A DNA stretch of 12,738 nucleotides, from NCBI GenBank assembly GCA_965554225.1, contig CBEVZC010000089.1, forward strand, positions 1 through 12,738, given 5' to 3'. Each line of letters opens with the position of its first letter. Within the stretch, counting starts at the first letter, position 1. Under the pieces are notes generated by a model. That model saw only the letters and a list, made by a program, of their open reading frames with translations. It made no database searches and had not been told where the DNA came from. Below are positions 4,882-11,928 of this stretch, piece by piece. The position numbers were made by a program, and so were the translations under genes. Origin of the DNA: BMS3ABIN04 sp965554225. GTDB taxonomy: Bacteria; Bacteroidota; Ignavibacteria; Ignavibacteriales; Melioribacteraceae.

Positions 4882-6708
4882 CTATGCCTTTATTCGGACC
4901 GGATTAAATTTCAAGGTGAATGTAGAGCCTGCATTTTTTTCGCTCTGAAATGAAAGATCGACTTTATTTATTTCGCAGCATTTTTTTACTAATGATAGAC
5001 CAAGTCCGTTCCCGTCGAATGACCTTGTATAACCCATTTCTTCCTGATAGAAAGGTTTAAATAAATTCTTTTGATATTCTTTGGAAATACCAATTCCCGT
5101 ATCGCTTACATCAACCAGTAATAATTTATGACTGTCATACATTTTAATATTAATTTCGCCGTCATAAGTAAATTTAATTGCATTATCTATTAAATTGACA
5201 AAAATTTGAATAAGTGTGTATTCGTCTCCTAAAACATAACCCGAGGAAGTAGAGGCATTAGTAAAATTTAATTTTAATCCTTTCATCTTAGCATCGTGTT
5301 TGTAATCCCTGATAATTGAGTTGAGAACTTCTTCCTCTAAATTTAATTCTTGCATATTCGGCTTATAATTCTGAGTTTGAAGTTCTGCCATATTCAACAC
5401 TAAATCTACGGTTCTAATTAATCGTTTCCCGCCGCGTTCAATCATATCAAAACTTTCTAGTAGGTCTTGATTTCCTAAATCGCTTATTTCTTCATGAAGC
5501 AGATTTGTAAAACTTAACATGCTATTGACCGGTGTACGTATTTCGTGAGATATTTGAGCTAGAAATTGTGATTTAAGTTGATCGGATTTCTCAGCATTTT
5601 CTTTAGCTTTAATTAAAGCTTCATTAAATTCTTGATGTTTTGTTATATCTTCAAGTGTACCTTGATAATATTGAATTCCCCCGGACCTATCTTTATACGC
5701 AATTGCATTTTCCTTTATGTATATCGATTCTCCGTTCCGTTTTTTCCAAACTGATTTTAGTCCTATAACTTTCCCTTTGGCTTCCATTTCCTTCTTGAAA
5801 TTTTCTCTATCAAATTCAACATAGTTATCACGTGCTTCGGCATTTTTTGAAAGAAGTTCTTTCTTAGAAGAATAACCGAGCATTTCAACAAGCGCATTAT
5901 TTACCATAATTATATTTCCCTCAGGCGTTGTTACGTACATTCCAATTGGGGAATTTTCGAACAATGATCTGAATCTGTGTTCACTTTCCTTAATTATTTC
6001 CTGATCTCTTTTCCTAGCTTCTACTTCGTTGTTTAATTGTTTGGTCCTTTCTTCTACTAATAGTTCTAAATTTGTTTGTAACTTTTTTAGTTCAGTTTTA
6101 CTTACGGTTAATTCTTCAACGGTATTTTCCAGATCATTTTTTTGTTTTACTAATTTTTGATGCGCTTTTTTTCGAAATTCTTCAAAGGTATAAGAATAAA
6201 TTGCAATTAATGCATATGAAGGAGCAAACCTAAATATAAAGTGAGTTGAATATGTAAGTGTTCCATTGATGAGATGCCCGAAAACAAAGAATAGTAAAAT
6301 CGCAAAAATAATTATTAAATTTACTATAATTCCTCTTTTTGACCCAAGTAGAAAAAAAGTAAAAAGCGGAAATGTGAACATCCACAAATGCCCGGTTTCA
6401 CTCTTTCCCCCTGTAGCAAGTAAGAGTAAAAAAAGTATTCCTATAATCGTAACTCCCAAATAGGTAGCTCGATAATAATTCTTTGTTAAGTTCAAATAGA
6501 AAATTGTTAAAATTAAAAGTAAGAGCCCGGATAAATCCATAATTCCTAGAGCAATGTCTTTGTCTATTACGGAACTTAAACCCAATACGGTTAGGTAAAA
6601 TATGGCAAATAGAACAATTACTAGGAGCATTTTCATCCGCATAGCCATTTCTGACGGGAAGTATTGTTCGCTTTTTACGCTATGTATAAATTCTTGAAAT
6701 CCGCTCAT
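4882..6708 (-). CDS. Membrane-bound PAS sensor histidine kinase
   Basis: A 608-residue kinase without a receiver domain. Six hydrophobic segments (about 28-47, 54-74, 82-99, 106-122, 127-147, 157-175) form a membrane sensor module with short loops and no large external domain. A long coiled coil (about 176-241), one PAS domain (about 242-365), then the HisKA helix with the H-box FLAQISHEIRTP (phospho-acceptor His388) follow. The ATPase domain shows the N-box DNAIKF (Asn509), G1 SDTGIG (Asp536) and G2 DGNGLGLSL (565-573), so it should be catalytically competent. It ends at RIKA, facing the peptidase gene with a 29-bp convergent gap. It is the last gene of the leftward cluster, 47 bp after the sigma-54 activator. 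No Shine-Dalgarno sequence is seen. The signal sensed is unknown; a lipid or small hydrophobic cue would suit the loop-poor sensor. Confidence 0.9.
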   Translation of the reverse strand: MSGFQEFIHSVKSEQYFPSEMAMRMKMLLVIVLFAIFYLTVLGLSSVIDKDIALGIMDLSGLLLLILTIFYLNLTKNYYRATYLGVTIIGILFLLLLATGGKSETGHLWMFTFPLFTFFLLGSKRGIIVNLIIIFAILLFFVFGHLINGTLTYSTHFIFRFAPSYALIAIYSYTFEEFRKKAHQKLVKQKNDLENTVEELTVSKTELKKLQTNLELLVEERTKQLNNEVEARKRDQEIIKESEHRFRSLFENSPIGMYVTTPEGNIIMVNNALVEMLGYSSKKELLSKNAEARDNYVEFDRENFKKEMEAKGKVIGLKSVWKKRNGESIYIKENAIAYKDRSGGIQYYQGTLEDITKHQEFNEALIKAKENAEKSDQLKSQFLAQISHEIRTPVNSMLSFTNLLHEEISDLGNQDLLESFDMIERGGKRLIRTVDLVLNMAELQTQNYKPNMQELNLEEEVLNSIIRDYKHDAKMKGLKLNFTNASTSSGYVLGDEYTLIQIFVNLIDNAIKFTYDGEINIKMYDSHKLLLVDVSDTGIGISKEYQKNLFKPFYQEEMGYTRSFDGNGLGLSLVKKCCEINKVDLSFQSEKNAGSTFTLKFNPVRIKA

Positions 6709-6755
6709 TTATTTAATAAGGTTTTATTTTTATCCTTTCCGGTGAAAAGTAAATT

Positions 6756-8132
6756 TTATATAATTAGTTTATCTAAAGTTGGTCTGGTAATTCCCAATAT
6801 TTTAGCTGTTCTTGACTTATTTCCATTCAGTTTTTCCAATACATTTTTAGCATATAGTTTGTTTACGCTTTTTAGCTCAGTCATCTCATATTTTAAGTCT
6901 AATCTTATTATATCGGAAGGTACAAAATCTGATAGTGCCGCATTGATAGAAATCCCGCTTTTCAAATTTAACAACGACTCAAAATACTTCAATTTTAATA
7001 TATTATTTTCAGACATTACTACAGCGCGTTCAACTGCATTCCGAAGTTCGCGTATGTTCCCGGGCCAAGGATACTTTATAAGAAAGAGTAATAAATCCTT
7101 CTCGATTTTATGAATAGGAATGTTTAACTTCCTGCTGTAGTCGGTTACAAAATGCTCGGTTAAATGAAGGATATCATCTCCTCGATCTCTTAGCGGAGGA
7201 ATTTTTAACGTAATTATGTTCAGTCTATAGTAAAGATCGCTTCTAAAAAGTTTTTTTTCAACAAGTTCTTCTAAATTGCGGTTAGTTGCAGAAATGATTC
7301 TAAGATTAACCGGAATATCTTTCATACCACCGATTCTTCTAAGTACTTTTTTTTCAACTACTCTTAAAAGTTTTGCCTGAATTTCTAAGCTGAGATCTCC
7401 AATTTCATCCAGAAAAATTGTACCGCCGTTTGCAAGCTCAAACAATCCGGGTTTATCTGCTTTTGCCCCGGTAAAGGATCCTTTGGAATATCCGAATAGT
7501 TCTGATTCCAATAAGTTTTCCGGTATTGCGGTGCAAATAATATCAACAAACGGTTCGTCGTTTTGGTTTGCATAATCATGAATTGCTTTAGCTAATAAAC
7601 CTTTGCCGGTTCCGGTTTCGCCTAAAATTAAAATGTTCGTTGTGTTCGATTTGGAAACTTTTTTTGCTAGATTTATCATTGCTATTGAAGTAGGAGAATT
7701 TCCCATAATTGAACTGAAAACATACTCCCTTTGATCAATAAATGAAAATTTGCTAACCGGATTTAGTTTATAATCTTCAAGCTTGTTTTGTATATATGCT
7801 AGAAATTTTTTCTTGTTTTGAGGAAGATCAAAAATGTTTGTAATTTTTTCTTGTGATAACCGGATTGCTAAATGTGCATTATAATCATTTATAACAAAAA
7901 CAGAATTGTTAAAATTAGTTCTTTTCGTATTAATGATATTGTTAAGTAAAGGAGAATTGTTTTTAGTTAAATAAAAAATATTAAAATCTTTTGACTCCAA
8001 ATTAAAATTATGAGTATGGGCGATCTTTAAAATAAAGTTGTTGCATTTCAGACCTTCTAAAGTATGAGAAACAATTTGATGATCTTTGTTATCTGAGTAA
8101 ATCCAAACTGTTGTTTTTCTGTTTAGCTGCAT
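6756..8132 (-). CDS. Sigma-54-dependent enhancer-binding protein with degenerate receiver domain
   Basis: A 458-residue NtrC-type activator that would remodel RNA polymerase holding sigma-54. The AAA+ core has Walker A GETGTGKG (171-178), the sigma-54 contact loop GSFTGA (218-223; usually GAFTGA), Walker B FLDEIGD (Asp242-Glu243) and an arginine-finger region FRSDLYYRLN. A Fis-type helix-turn-helix, NKSRTAKILGITRPTLDKL (438-456), ends the protein. The first 125 residues follow the receiver alpha/beta pattern, but the phospho-acceptor Asp is Thr56 (FYLTKNN), the Thr/Ser switch is Asn82 and the conserved Lys is Leu103 before Pro104, so ordinary phosphorylation looks impossible. Its ATG is 3 bp after the stop of the upstream kinase and lacks a Shine-Dalgarno sequence, suggesting translational coupling. 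Two kinases flank it. Confidence 0.92.
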   Translation of the reverse strand: MQLNRKTTVWIYSDNKDHQIVSHTLEGLKCNNFILKIAHTHNFNLESKDFNIFYLTKNNSPLLNNIINTKRTNFNNSVFVINDYNAHLAIRLSQEKITNIFDLPQNKKKFLAYIQNKLEDYKLNPVSKFSFIDQREYVFSSIMGNSPTSIAMINLAKKVSKSNTTNILILGETGTGKGLLAKAIHDYANQNDEPFVDIICTAIPENLLESELFGYSKGSFTGAKADKPGLFELANGGTIFLDEIGDLSLEIQAKLLRVVEKKVLRRIGGMKDIPVNLRIISATNRNLEELVEKKLFRSDLYYRLNIITLKIPPLRDRGDDILHLTEHFVTDYSRKLNIPIHKIEKDLLLFLIKYPWPGNIRELRNAVERAVVMSENNILKLKYFESLLNLKSGISINAALSDFVPSDIIRLDLKYEMTELKSVNKLYAKNVLEKLNGNKSRTAKILGITRPTLDKLII

Positions 8133-8135
8133 AGT

Positions 8136-9365
8136 TTATTTACTGAATTTGTATAAGTTTGTACTTTTTGCCGTCCCCTTTAAAACAGATATATTATTAA
8201 AGATTTTACCGTTGCCGGTTTTAGGTAAAGTAAACCTGAAAGTTGTACCTTTATTCAGTGAACTCTTAAGAGATAATTTTCCTCCGTTAGTTTCAACGAA
8301 TTCTTTGCAGAGAATTAAACCAAGGCCTGTTCCTCGTTCTTGCTCTGTTCCTTGTGTGGAAACATTTTCCCCTATTTTGAATAATTTACTCTGAGTGGCT
8401 TTATTCATTCCAACTCCCGAGTCAACAACTTTTATCTCAACCATTTTGGACATGTTCTTTGCGAATATTGTTATTTGTCCGCCTCGGGGTGTAAATTTAA
8501 TCGCATTTGAAAGTAAGTTTCTAAGAATTGTTTCTACCATATTTTGATCTGCATAAATCTTTAAGTCTTTTTCTACGTAAGCTTTTACCTTAATCTTTTT
8601 CCTAAGAGCAGTTACTTGGTAAAGTTCGATTAATCTATTGATATGTTCGTCCAAACTGTATTGGCTTGGAGCAAATTCAATATTGCCGGTTTGTATTCTG
8701 GACCATTGTAACAGGTTTTCCAGCAGGGCAAAAGTTCCTCTGGCCGACTTAAAAATATTTTGAGAGAATTCCTTAATTTCTTCTTTGGAAAGATCATCAA
8801 CTTCACTTGCTAGGAATTCCGAGAAACCGATTAAAGAAGTAAATGGACTTCTGAGATCATGTGAGATGATAGAGAAAAATTTATCTTTGTTCGCATTTAT
8901 TTTTCTCAGTTCCTTTTCGGATTGATTTAGCTTATTGTTTACAAGTGCCAGCTCTTTTGACTTTTGTTCGGAAATAATTTTATTATAATGCAGTTCTTCT
9001 ACAAACTTTTTCATTTCCGATTTCGCTTTCTTTTCTTCGGATATATCGTAGAAGCTAATCAAAAACTCTTTTGATGAGTTAGGTAAAATTAAGACTTCAA
9101 CAAAAGCGAATTCTAAGTTAGGGTTAAACTTGTACTCAAAAACTTGTTTCTTAAATTTTGAAATAACTTTATTAACTTTCGGTTCCAAAACTTTATAAAA
9201 TTCCTTTGGGAAAATATTGGCAATATTTTTGCCCTTAAACCTTTTGTAAGGTTTAGTTTCCTGAATATTTTGTGTCGTATAAACGTCTAAAACAACACCA
9301 CTTTTATTGCAGCGAATGGCTACGTTTGGGATGTAGTCGAATAAATTCTTTTCAAAATCATTCAT
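8136..9365 (-). CDS. Soluble PAS histidine kinase
   Basis: A 409-residue kinase with no membrane segment. A PAS-like domain occupies about residues 1-112 (start YIPNVAIRCNKSGVVLDV, end LISFYDISEEKK), followed by a coiled coil (about 113-160). The HisKA H-box is FFSIISHDLRSPF with phospho-acceptor His169. The ATPase domain has N-box SNAIKF (Asn287), G1 DSGVGM (Asp315) and G2 GTGLGL (345-350), so activity is expected. After the last ATPase strand (FRFTLP) a basic tail of about 28 residues remains, without a known motif. It is the first gene of the leftward cluster and ends 3 bp before the sigma-54 activator. The natural reading is that it controls that activator, but the activator's receiver lacks the acceptor Asp, so a partner encoded elsewhere, or a non-phosphorylation contact, must be considered. 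Confidence 0.9.
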   Translation of the reverse strand: MNDFEKNLFDYIPNVAIRCNKSGVVLDVYTTQNIQETKPYKRFKGKNIANIFPKEFYKVLEPKVNKVISKFKKQVFEYKFNPNLEFAFVEVLILPNSSKEFLISFYDISEEKKAKSEMKKFVEELHYNKIISEQKSKELALVNNKLNQSEKELRKINANKDKFFSIISHDLRSPFTSLIGFSEFLASEVDDLSKEEIKEFSQNIFKSARGTFALLENLLQWSRIQTGNIEFAPSQYSLDEHINRLIELYQVTALRKKIKVKAYVEKDLKIYADQNMVETILRNLLSNAIKFTPRGGQITIFAKNMSKMVEIKVVDSGVGMNKATQSKLFKIGENVSTQGTEQERGTGLGLILCKEFVETNGGKLSLKSSLNKGTTFRFTLPKTGNGKIFNNISVLKGTAKSTNLYKFSK

Positions 9366-9483
9366 AATTGTTTTAATAGTTTTTATTGAATATTTTACGT
9401 TATGGTCATTATCGGAAAATAATTTTACATCTTTAAAAATTCTTTACATATTATATTACATCTATAATATTGGAGAATGTTTT
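9366..9483. promoter_or_regulatory. Divergent intergenic region
   Basis: These 118 bases separate the leftward kinase/activator cluster from the rightward glycosidase-like gene and must hold both promoters. TTACAT occurs three times on the plus strand (9425-9430, 9444-9449, 9456-9461). No GG-N10-GC sigma-54 site is visible on either strand. A TATAAT at 9463-9468 is too near the ATG to serve the rightward gene. Confidence 0.4.
9472..9476 (+). promoter_or_regulatory. Ribosome binding site GGAGA
   Basis: GGAGA lies 7 bases before the ATG at 9484 and supports that start for the glycosidase-like protein. Confidence 0.6.
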
Positions 9484-11274
9484 ATGATTTTTAATATTAA
9501 GAAAATATTTTTTGTTTCAATCTTTTTTTGTTTTTTACAAATTTATGCTCAAACCCCCAAAAGAGAATTGAGAGGTGCTTGGGTTGCAACCGTTGTTAAT
9601 TTGGATTGGCCTTCTAAACCGGGTTTATCTGTTAATGCTCAGAAAAAGGAATTGGTTGATCTGTTTAACAAACTGGAAAAATTAAACTTTAATGCCGTTA
9701 TATTTCAAGTCCGGCCTGAATGTGATGCATTTTATAAATCTTCGTTTGAACCGTGGTCGTATTGGCTAAGTGGAAAACAAGGACAAGCACCTAAACCGTT
9801 TTATGATCCGCTAAAATTTGCAATTGAACAAGCGCATCAAAGAGGAATGGAATTACATGCTTGGCTCAATCCGTTTCGTGCAGTTAGAAAAGTCGGACTG
9901 TACAAAATCTCAAAAAGGCATATCTCAAAACGGCATCCTGAATGGGTTATAAAAATTAGAGACTTCAAATTTCTTAACCCGGGATTGCCTGAAGTGCGAG
10001 ATTACGTTAATAAAGTTGTAATGGATATAATTACCCGGTATAATGTTGATGGTATTCATTTTGACGATTATTTTTATCCTTATCCACCGGGGAGTATAAC
10101 TACCGAAGATTATAAAACCTTTAGAAAATATTCTCGCAGAATTAAGAATATAAAGGATTGGAGAAGAGGAAATAGCAATCTGTTAATTTCGGAAATTTAT
10201 AAAAATATAAAAAAGAAAAAGCCTTTTGTTAAATTCGGTGTTAGTCCGTTTGGCATTTGGAAAAATGGAATTCCAAAAGGTACAAAAGGGTTTGATGCAT
10301 ACAGCCGTATTTATGCCGATGCAGTTGACTGGCTTAATTCAAAAACCGTAGATTACTTAGCTCCGCAGCTTTACTGGCAATTCGGAGGCAAACAAGATTT
10401 TGGAAAGCTTTTAAGCTGGTGGGGCGCCGAAAGTAATGGAAGGCACATTTATGCTGGTTTGGCATTATATAAAGCTGCAAAGTGGAAATCCTCTGAACTG
10501 GAGAGGCAAATTAAATTTATCAGGAAGCAGCGGAATTCGCAAGGATCAATATTTTTCAGAGCGAAATTGCTTTTCTCAAACATTAAGAACATAACCGATT
10601 CGTTACAATTTAATTATTACAGGTACAAAGCCATACCTCCATCAATGGATTGGGTAGAGAATACTTTTCCCTCACCGCCAACAAATTTTACAGTTAATTA
10701 TTATTCAAATTTTAAGTCCGTTTTCTCTTGGGAGAATAGTTCAACATTTCAAAACAATAATGTGAAGTATATCACTTACCAATTTAATAATAAAATAAAT
10801 CTCTCAACTAAAGTGAATTATTCTTCGAATATAATTGACATAAGTAATAAAAATTATTGGAATTATAAAAAAGTTGATTCGAAAATTCTAAAATCGTTTT
10901 ATGCTGTTTCAAGTTTAAACCGTAATAATGAGGAAAGCTATTTGAGTAATGTAGTAGAGTCGGAACCAATAATTGTTTATGATTCTACTGCTCAAACATA
11001 TGTCGAAATAAAAATGCTTAAAGATTCTAGATTGAGTGATTGGAAAGAGTTTATTATATCTATTCCAAGATCAACTTATACAATAGTTAAATTACTGAAT
11101 AGTTACGGTAGCGTAGTAGCAACAATAAACCGGGGAGAAATGAGAGAGGGAAATTATAGATTCTCGGTGAGTAAAAACAATTTACTTCCTGGGATTTATT
11201 TCTTTGAATTTTTCAATGATAAAAATCACATTATAAAAAAGATTTTTTGGTTAAATAGTATATATCAAAATTAG
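9484..11274 (+). CDS. Secreted glycosyl-hydrolase-like protein, GHL10/DUF187 family
   Basis: A 596-residue exported protein of the YngK-like family, thought to be TIM-barrel glycosidases acting on cell-wall or surface polysaccharide; the substrate is not settled. After a signal peptide (1-22, cleavage near IYAQ-TP) the family signature RELRGAWVATVVNLDWPS begins at 27, followed by FQVRPECDAFYKSSFEPWS (from about 75) and the acidic strand end GIHFDDYFYPYPPG with Asp194-Asp195, the likely catalytic region. The barrel ends near 388. A fibronectin-III-like stretch (about 395-495) and a final domain (about 500-596) follow. The last part aligns loosely with the sorting domain of the peptidase at 2093-4852 (pattern G-Y...LxxGIYxxxxx...KK) but lacks the NYPNPFNP opening, so T9SS export is possible, not certain. 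The RBS GGAGA is good. It is followed 7 bp later by an anti-sigma kinase. Confidence 0.85.
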   Translation: MIFNIKKIFFVSIFFCFLQIYAQTPKRELRGAWVATVVNLDWPSKPGLSVNAQKKELVDLFNKLEKLNFNAVIFQVRPECDAFYKSSFEPWSYWLSGKQGQAPKPFYDPLKFAIEQAHQRGMELHAWLNPFRAVRKVGLYKISKRHISKRHPEWVIKIRDFKFLNPGLPEVRDYVNKVVMDIITRYNVDGIHFDDYFYPYPPGSITTEDYKTFRKYSRRIKNIKDWRRGNSNLLISEIYKNIKKKKPFVKFGVSPFGIWKNGIPKGTKGFDAYSRIYADAVDWLNSKTVDYLAPQLYWQFGGKQDFGKLLSWWGAESNGRHIYAGLALYKAAKWKSSELERQIKFIRKQRNSQGSIFFRAKLLFSNIKNITDSLQFNYYRYKAIPPSMDWVENTFPSPPTNFTVNYYSNFKSVFSWENSSTFQNNNVKYITYQFNNKINLSTKVNYSSNIIDISNKNYWNYKKVDSKILKSFYAVSSLNRNNEESYLSNVVESEPIIVYDSTAQTYVEIKMLKDSRLSDWKEFIISIPRSTYTIVKLLNSYGSVVATINRGEMREGNYRFSVSKNNLLPGIYFFEFFNDKNHIIKKIFWLNSIYQN

Positions 11275-11281
11275 GGCTGAG

Positions 11282-11707
11282 ATGGATCAGGTTAAACTTT
11301 CTTTTAGCAGTAATCCTAAAAATGCAAACTTTGCTTGTATTTCAATCAAAAATTTTTTGAGTTCTAAAAATATTCCCAGCACAATAAACGATGAAATAGA
11401 ATTAAGTGTTGCTGAAGCCGTAAATAATATAATAAGGCATGCTTATAAAGGTAATACTGGAAAATTAATTGAAGTTGAAGTTTTGAAGAATAAAAATTAT
11501 GTTGAAATAGTTTTTGTAGACTCAGGAATGCCGAGGGAAAATTTAGAAAAACCTACGCTTAATTTTGATCCGGATGATATCGAGAATTTACCGGAAGGCG
11601 GATTTGGTCTATATTTAATAGATACAATGATGGATGAGAATGATTATTACTCGCAGAATGGTAAGAATATTTTAAGATTGAAAAAGATGCTTAACTCTAT
11701 CAATTAA
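11282..11707 (+). CDS. RsbW/SpoIIAB-like anti-sigma factor serine/threonine kinase
   Basis: A compact 141-residue GHKL ATPase of the kind that binds and silences a sigma factor and phosphorylates an anti-anti-sigma protein. The N-box ELSVAEAVNNIIRHAY places Glu45 and Asn48-Asn49 where SpoIIAB has its catalytic Glu and Mg-binding Asn. The G1 motif is FVDSGMP (Asp80), and the G2 loop PEGGFGLYLI (104-113) is complete. Length is normal for the family and no sensor domain is attached. It starts 7 bp after the glycosidase-like gene, so the two probably form one transcript, with a weak AGGG upstream. Neither a STAS-domain antagonist nor a PP2C phosphatase, the usual partners, is encoded within the window, so its partners must lie elsewhere. 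In Bacteroidota-like genomes related kinases can also act in partner-switching signalling without a sigma factor. Confidence 0.85.
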   Translation: MDQVKLSFSSNPKNANFACISIKNFLSSKNIPSTINDEIELSVAEAVNNIIRHAYKGNTGKLIEVEVLKNKNYVEIVFVDSGMPRENLEKPTLNFDPDDIENLPEGGFGLYLIDTMMDENDYYSQNGKNILRLKKMLNSIN

Positions 11708-11757
11708 AACACAAGAATTTTAAGTTAAATATCCTTGATAAGCTGCCATCTCTTTTC

Positions 11758-11778
11758 AATATCTAATTGTTAGATATT
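11758..11778. repeat. Perfect inverted repeat, 9-bp arms
   Basis: AATATCTAA (11758-11766) and TTAGATATT (11770-11778) are exact reverse complements around TTG. Outer arms TCTCTT (11749-11754) and AAGAGA (11788-11793) extend the symmetry. It lies about 50 bases after the anti-sigma kinase gene. With few G-C pairs and no T-run it would be a poor terminator, so an operator is equally possible. The core TCTAATT...TTAGA recurs at 11864-11879. Confidence 0.5.
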
Positions 11779-11863
11779 CCTGCATATAAGAGAAGATTGT
11801 TAAGAAAACGAAACGGATTTTTTCGCTCGAAAATTAAAGTAAACTTTCATCCCTTTTTAATTG

Positions 11864-11879
11864 TCTAATTATAGTTAGA
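11864..11879. promoter_or_regulatory. Second TCTAA...TTAGA inverted repeat
   Basis: TCTAA (11864-11868) and TTAGA (11875-11879) flank 6 bases, sharing the core of the palindrome at 11758-11778, whose centre is about 103 bases away. It lies about 50 bases before the Sel1-repeat gene, a fitting place for an operator. Short and AT-rich, so chance is plausible. Confidence 0.25.
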
Positions 11880-11928
11880 AAAATTATTTATTTTACGCAT
11901 CAATATTAATATTTGAAAAGACAGAAGT

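Noticed and set aside
6664..7113. 149-codon plus-strand open frame
   Set aside because: It lies antisense to the start of the membrane kinase and the end of the sigma-54 activator, both strongly supported; its hydrophobic composition is what antisense of AT-rich coding DNA gives.
9463..9468. TATAAT box before the glycosidase-like gene
   Set aside because: It lies 15 bases before the ATG, so a transcript from it would begin inside or after the GGAGA site, and no -35 box is at a correct distance.
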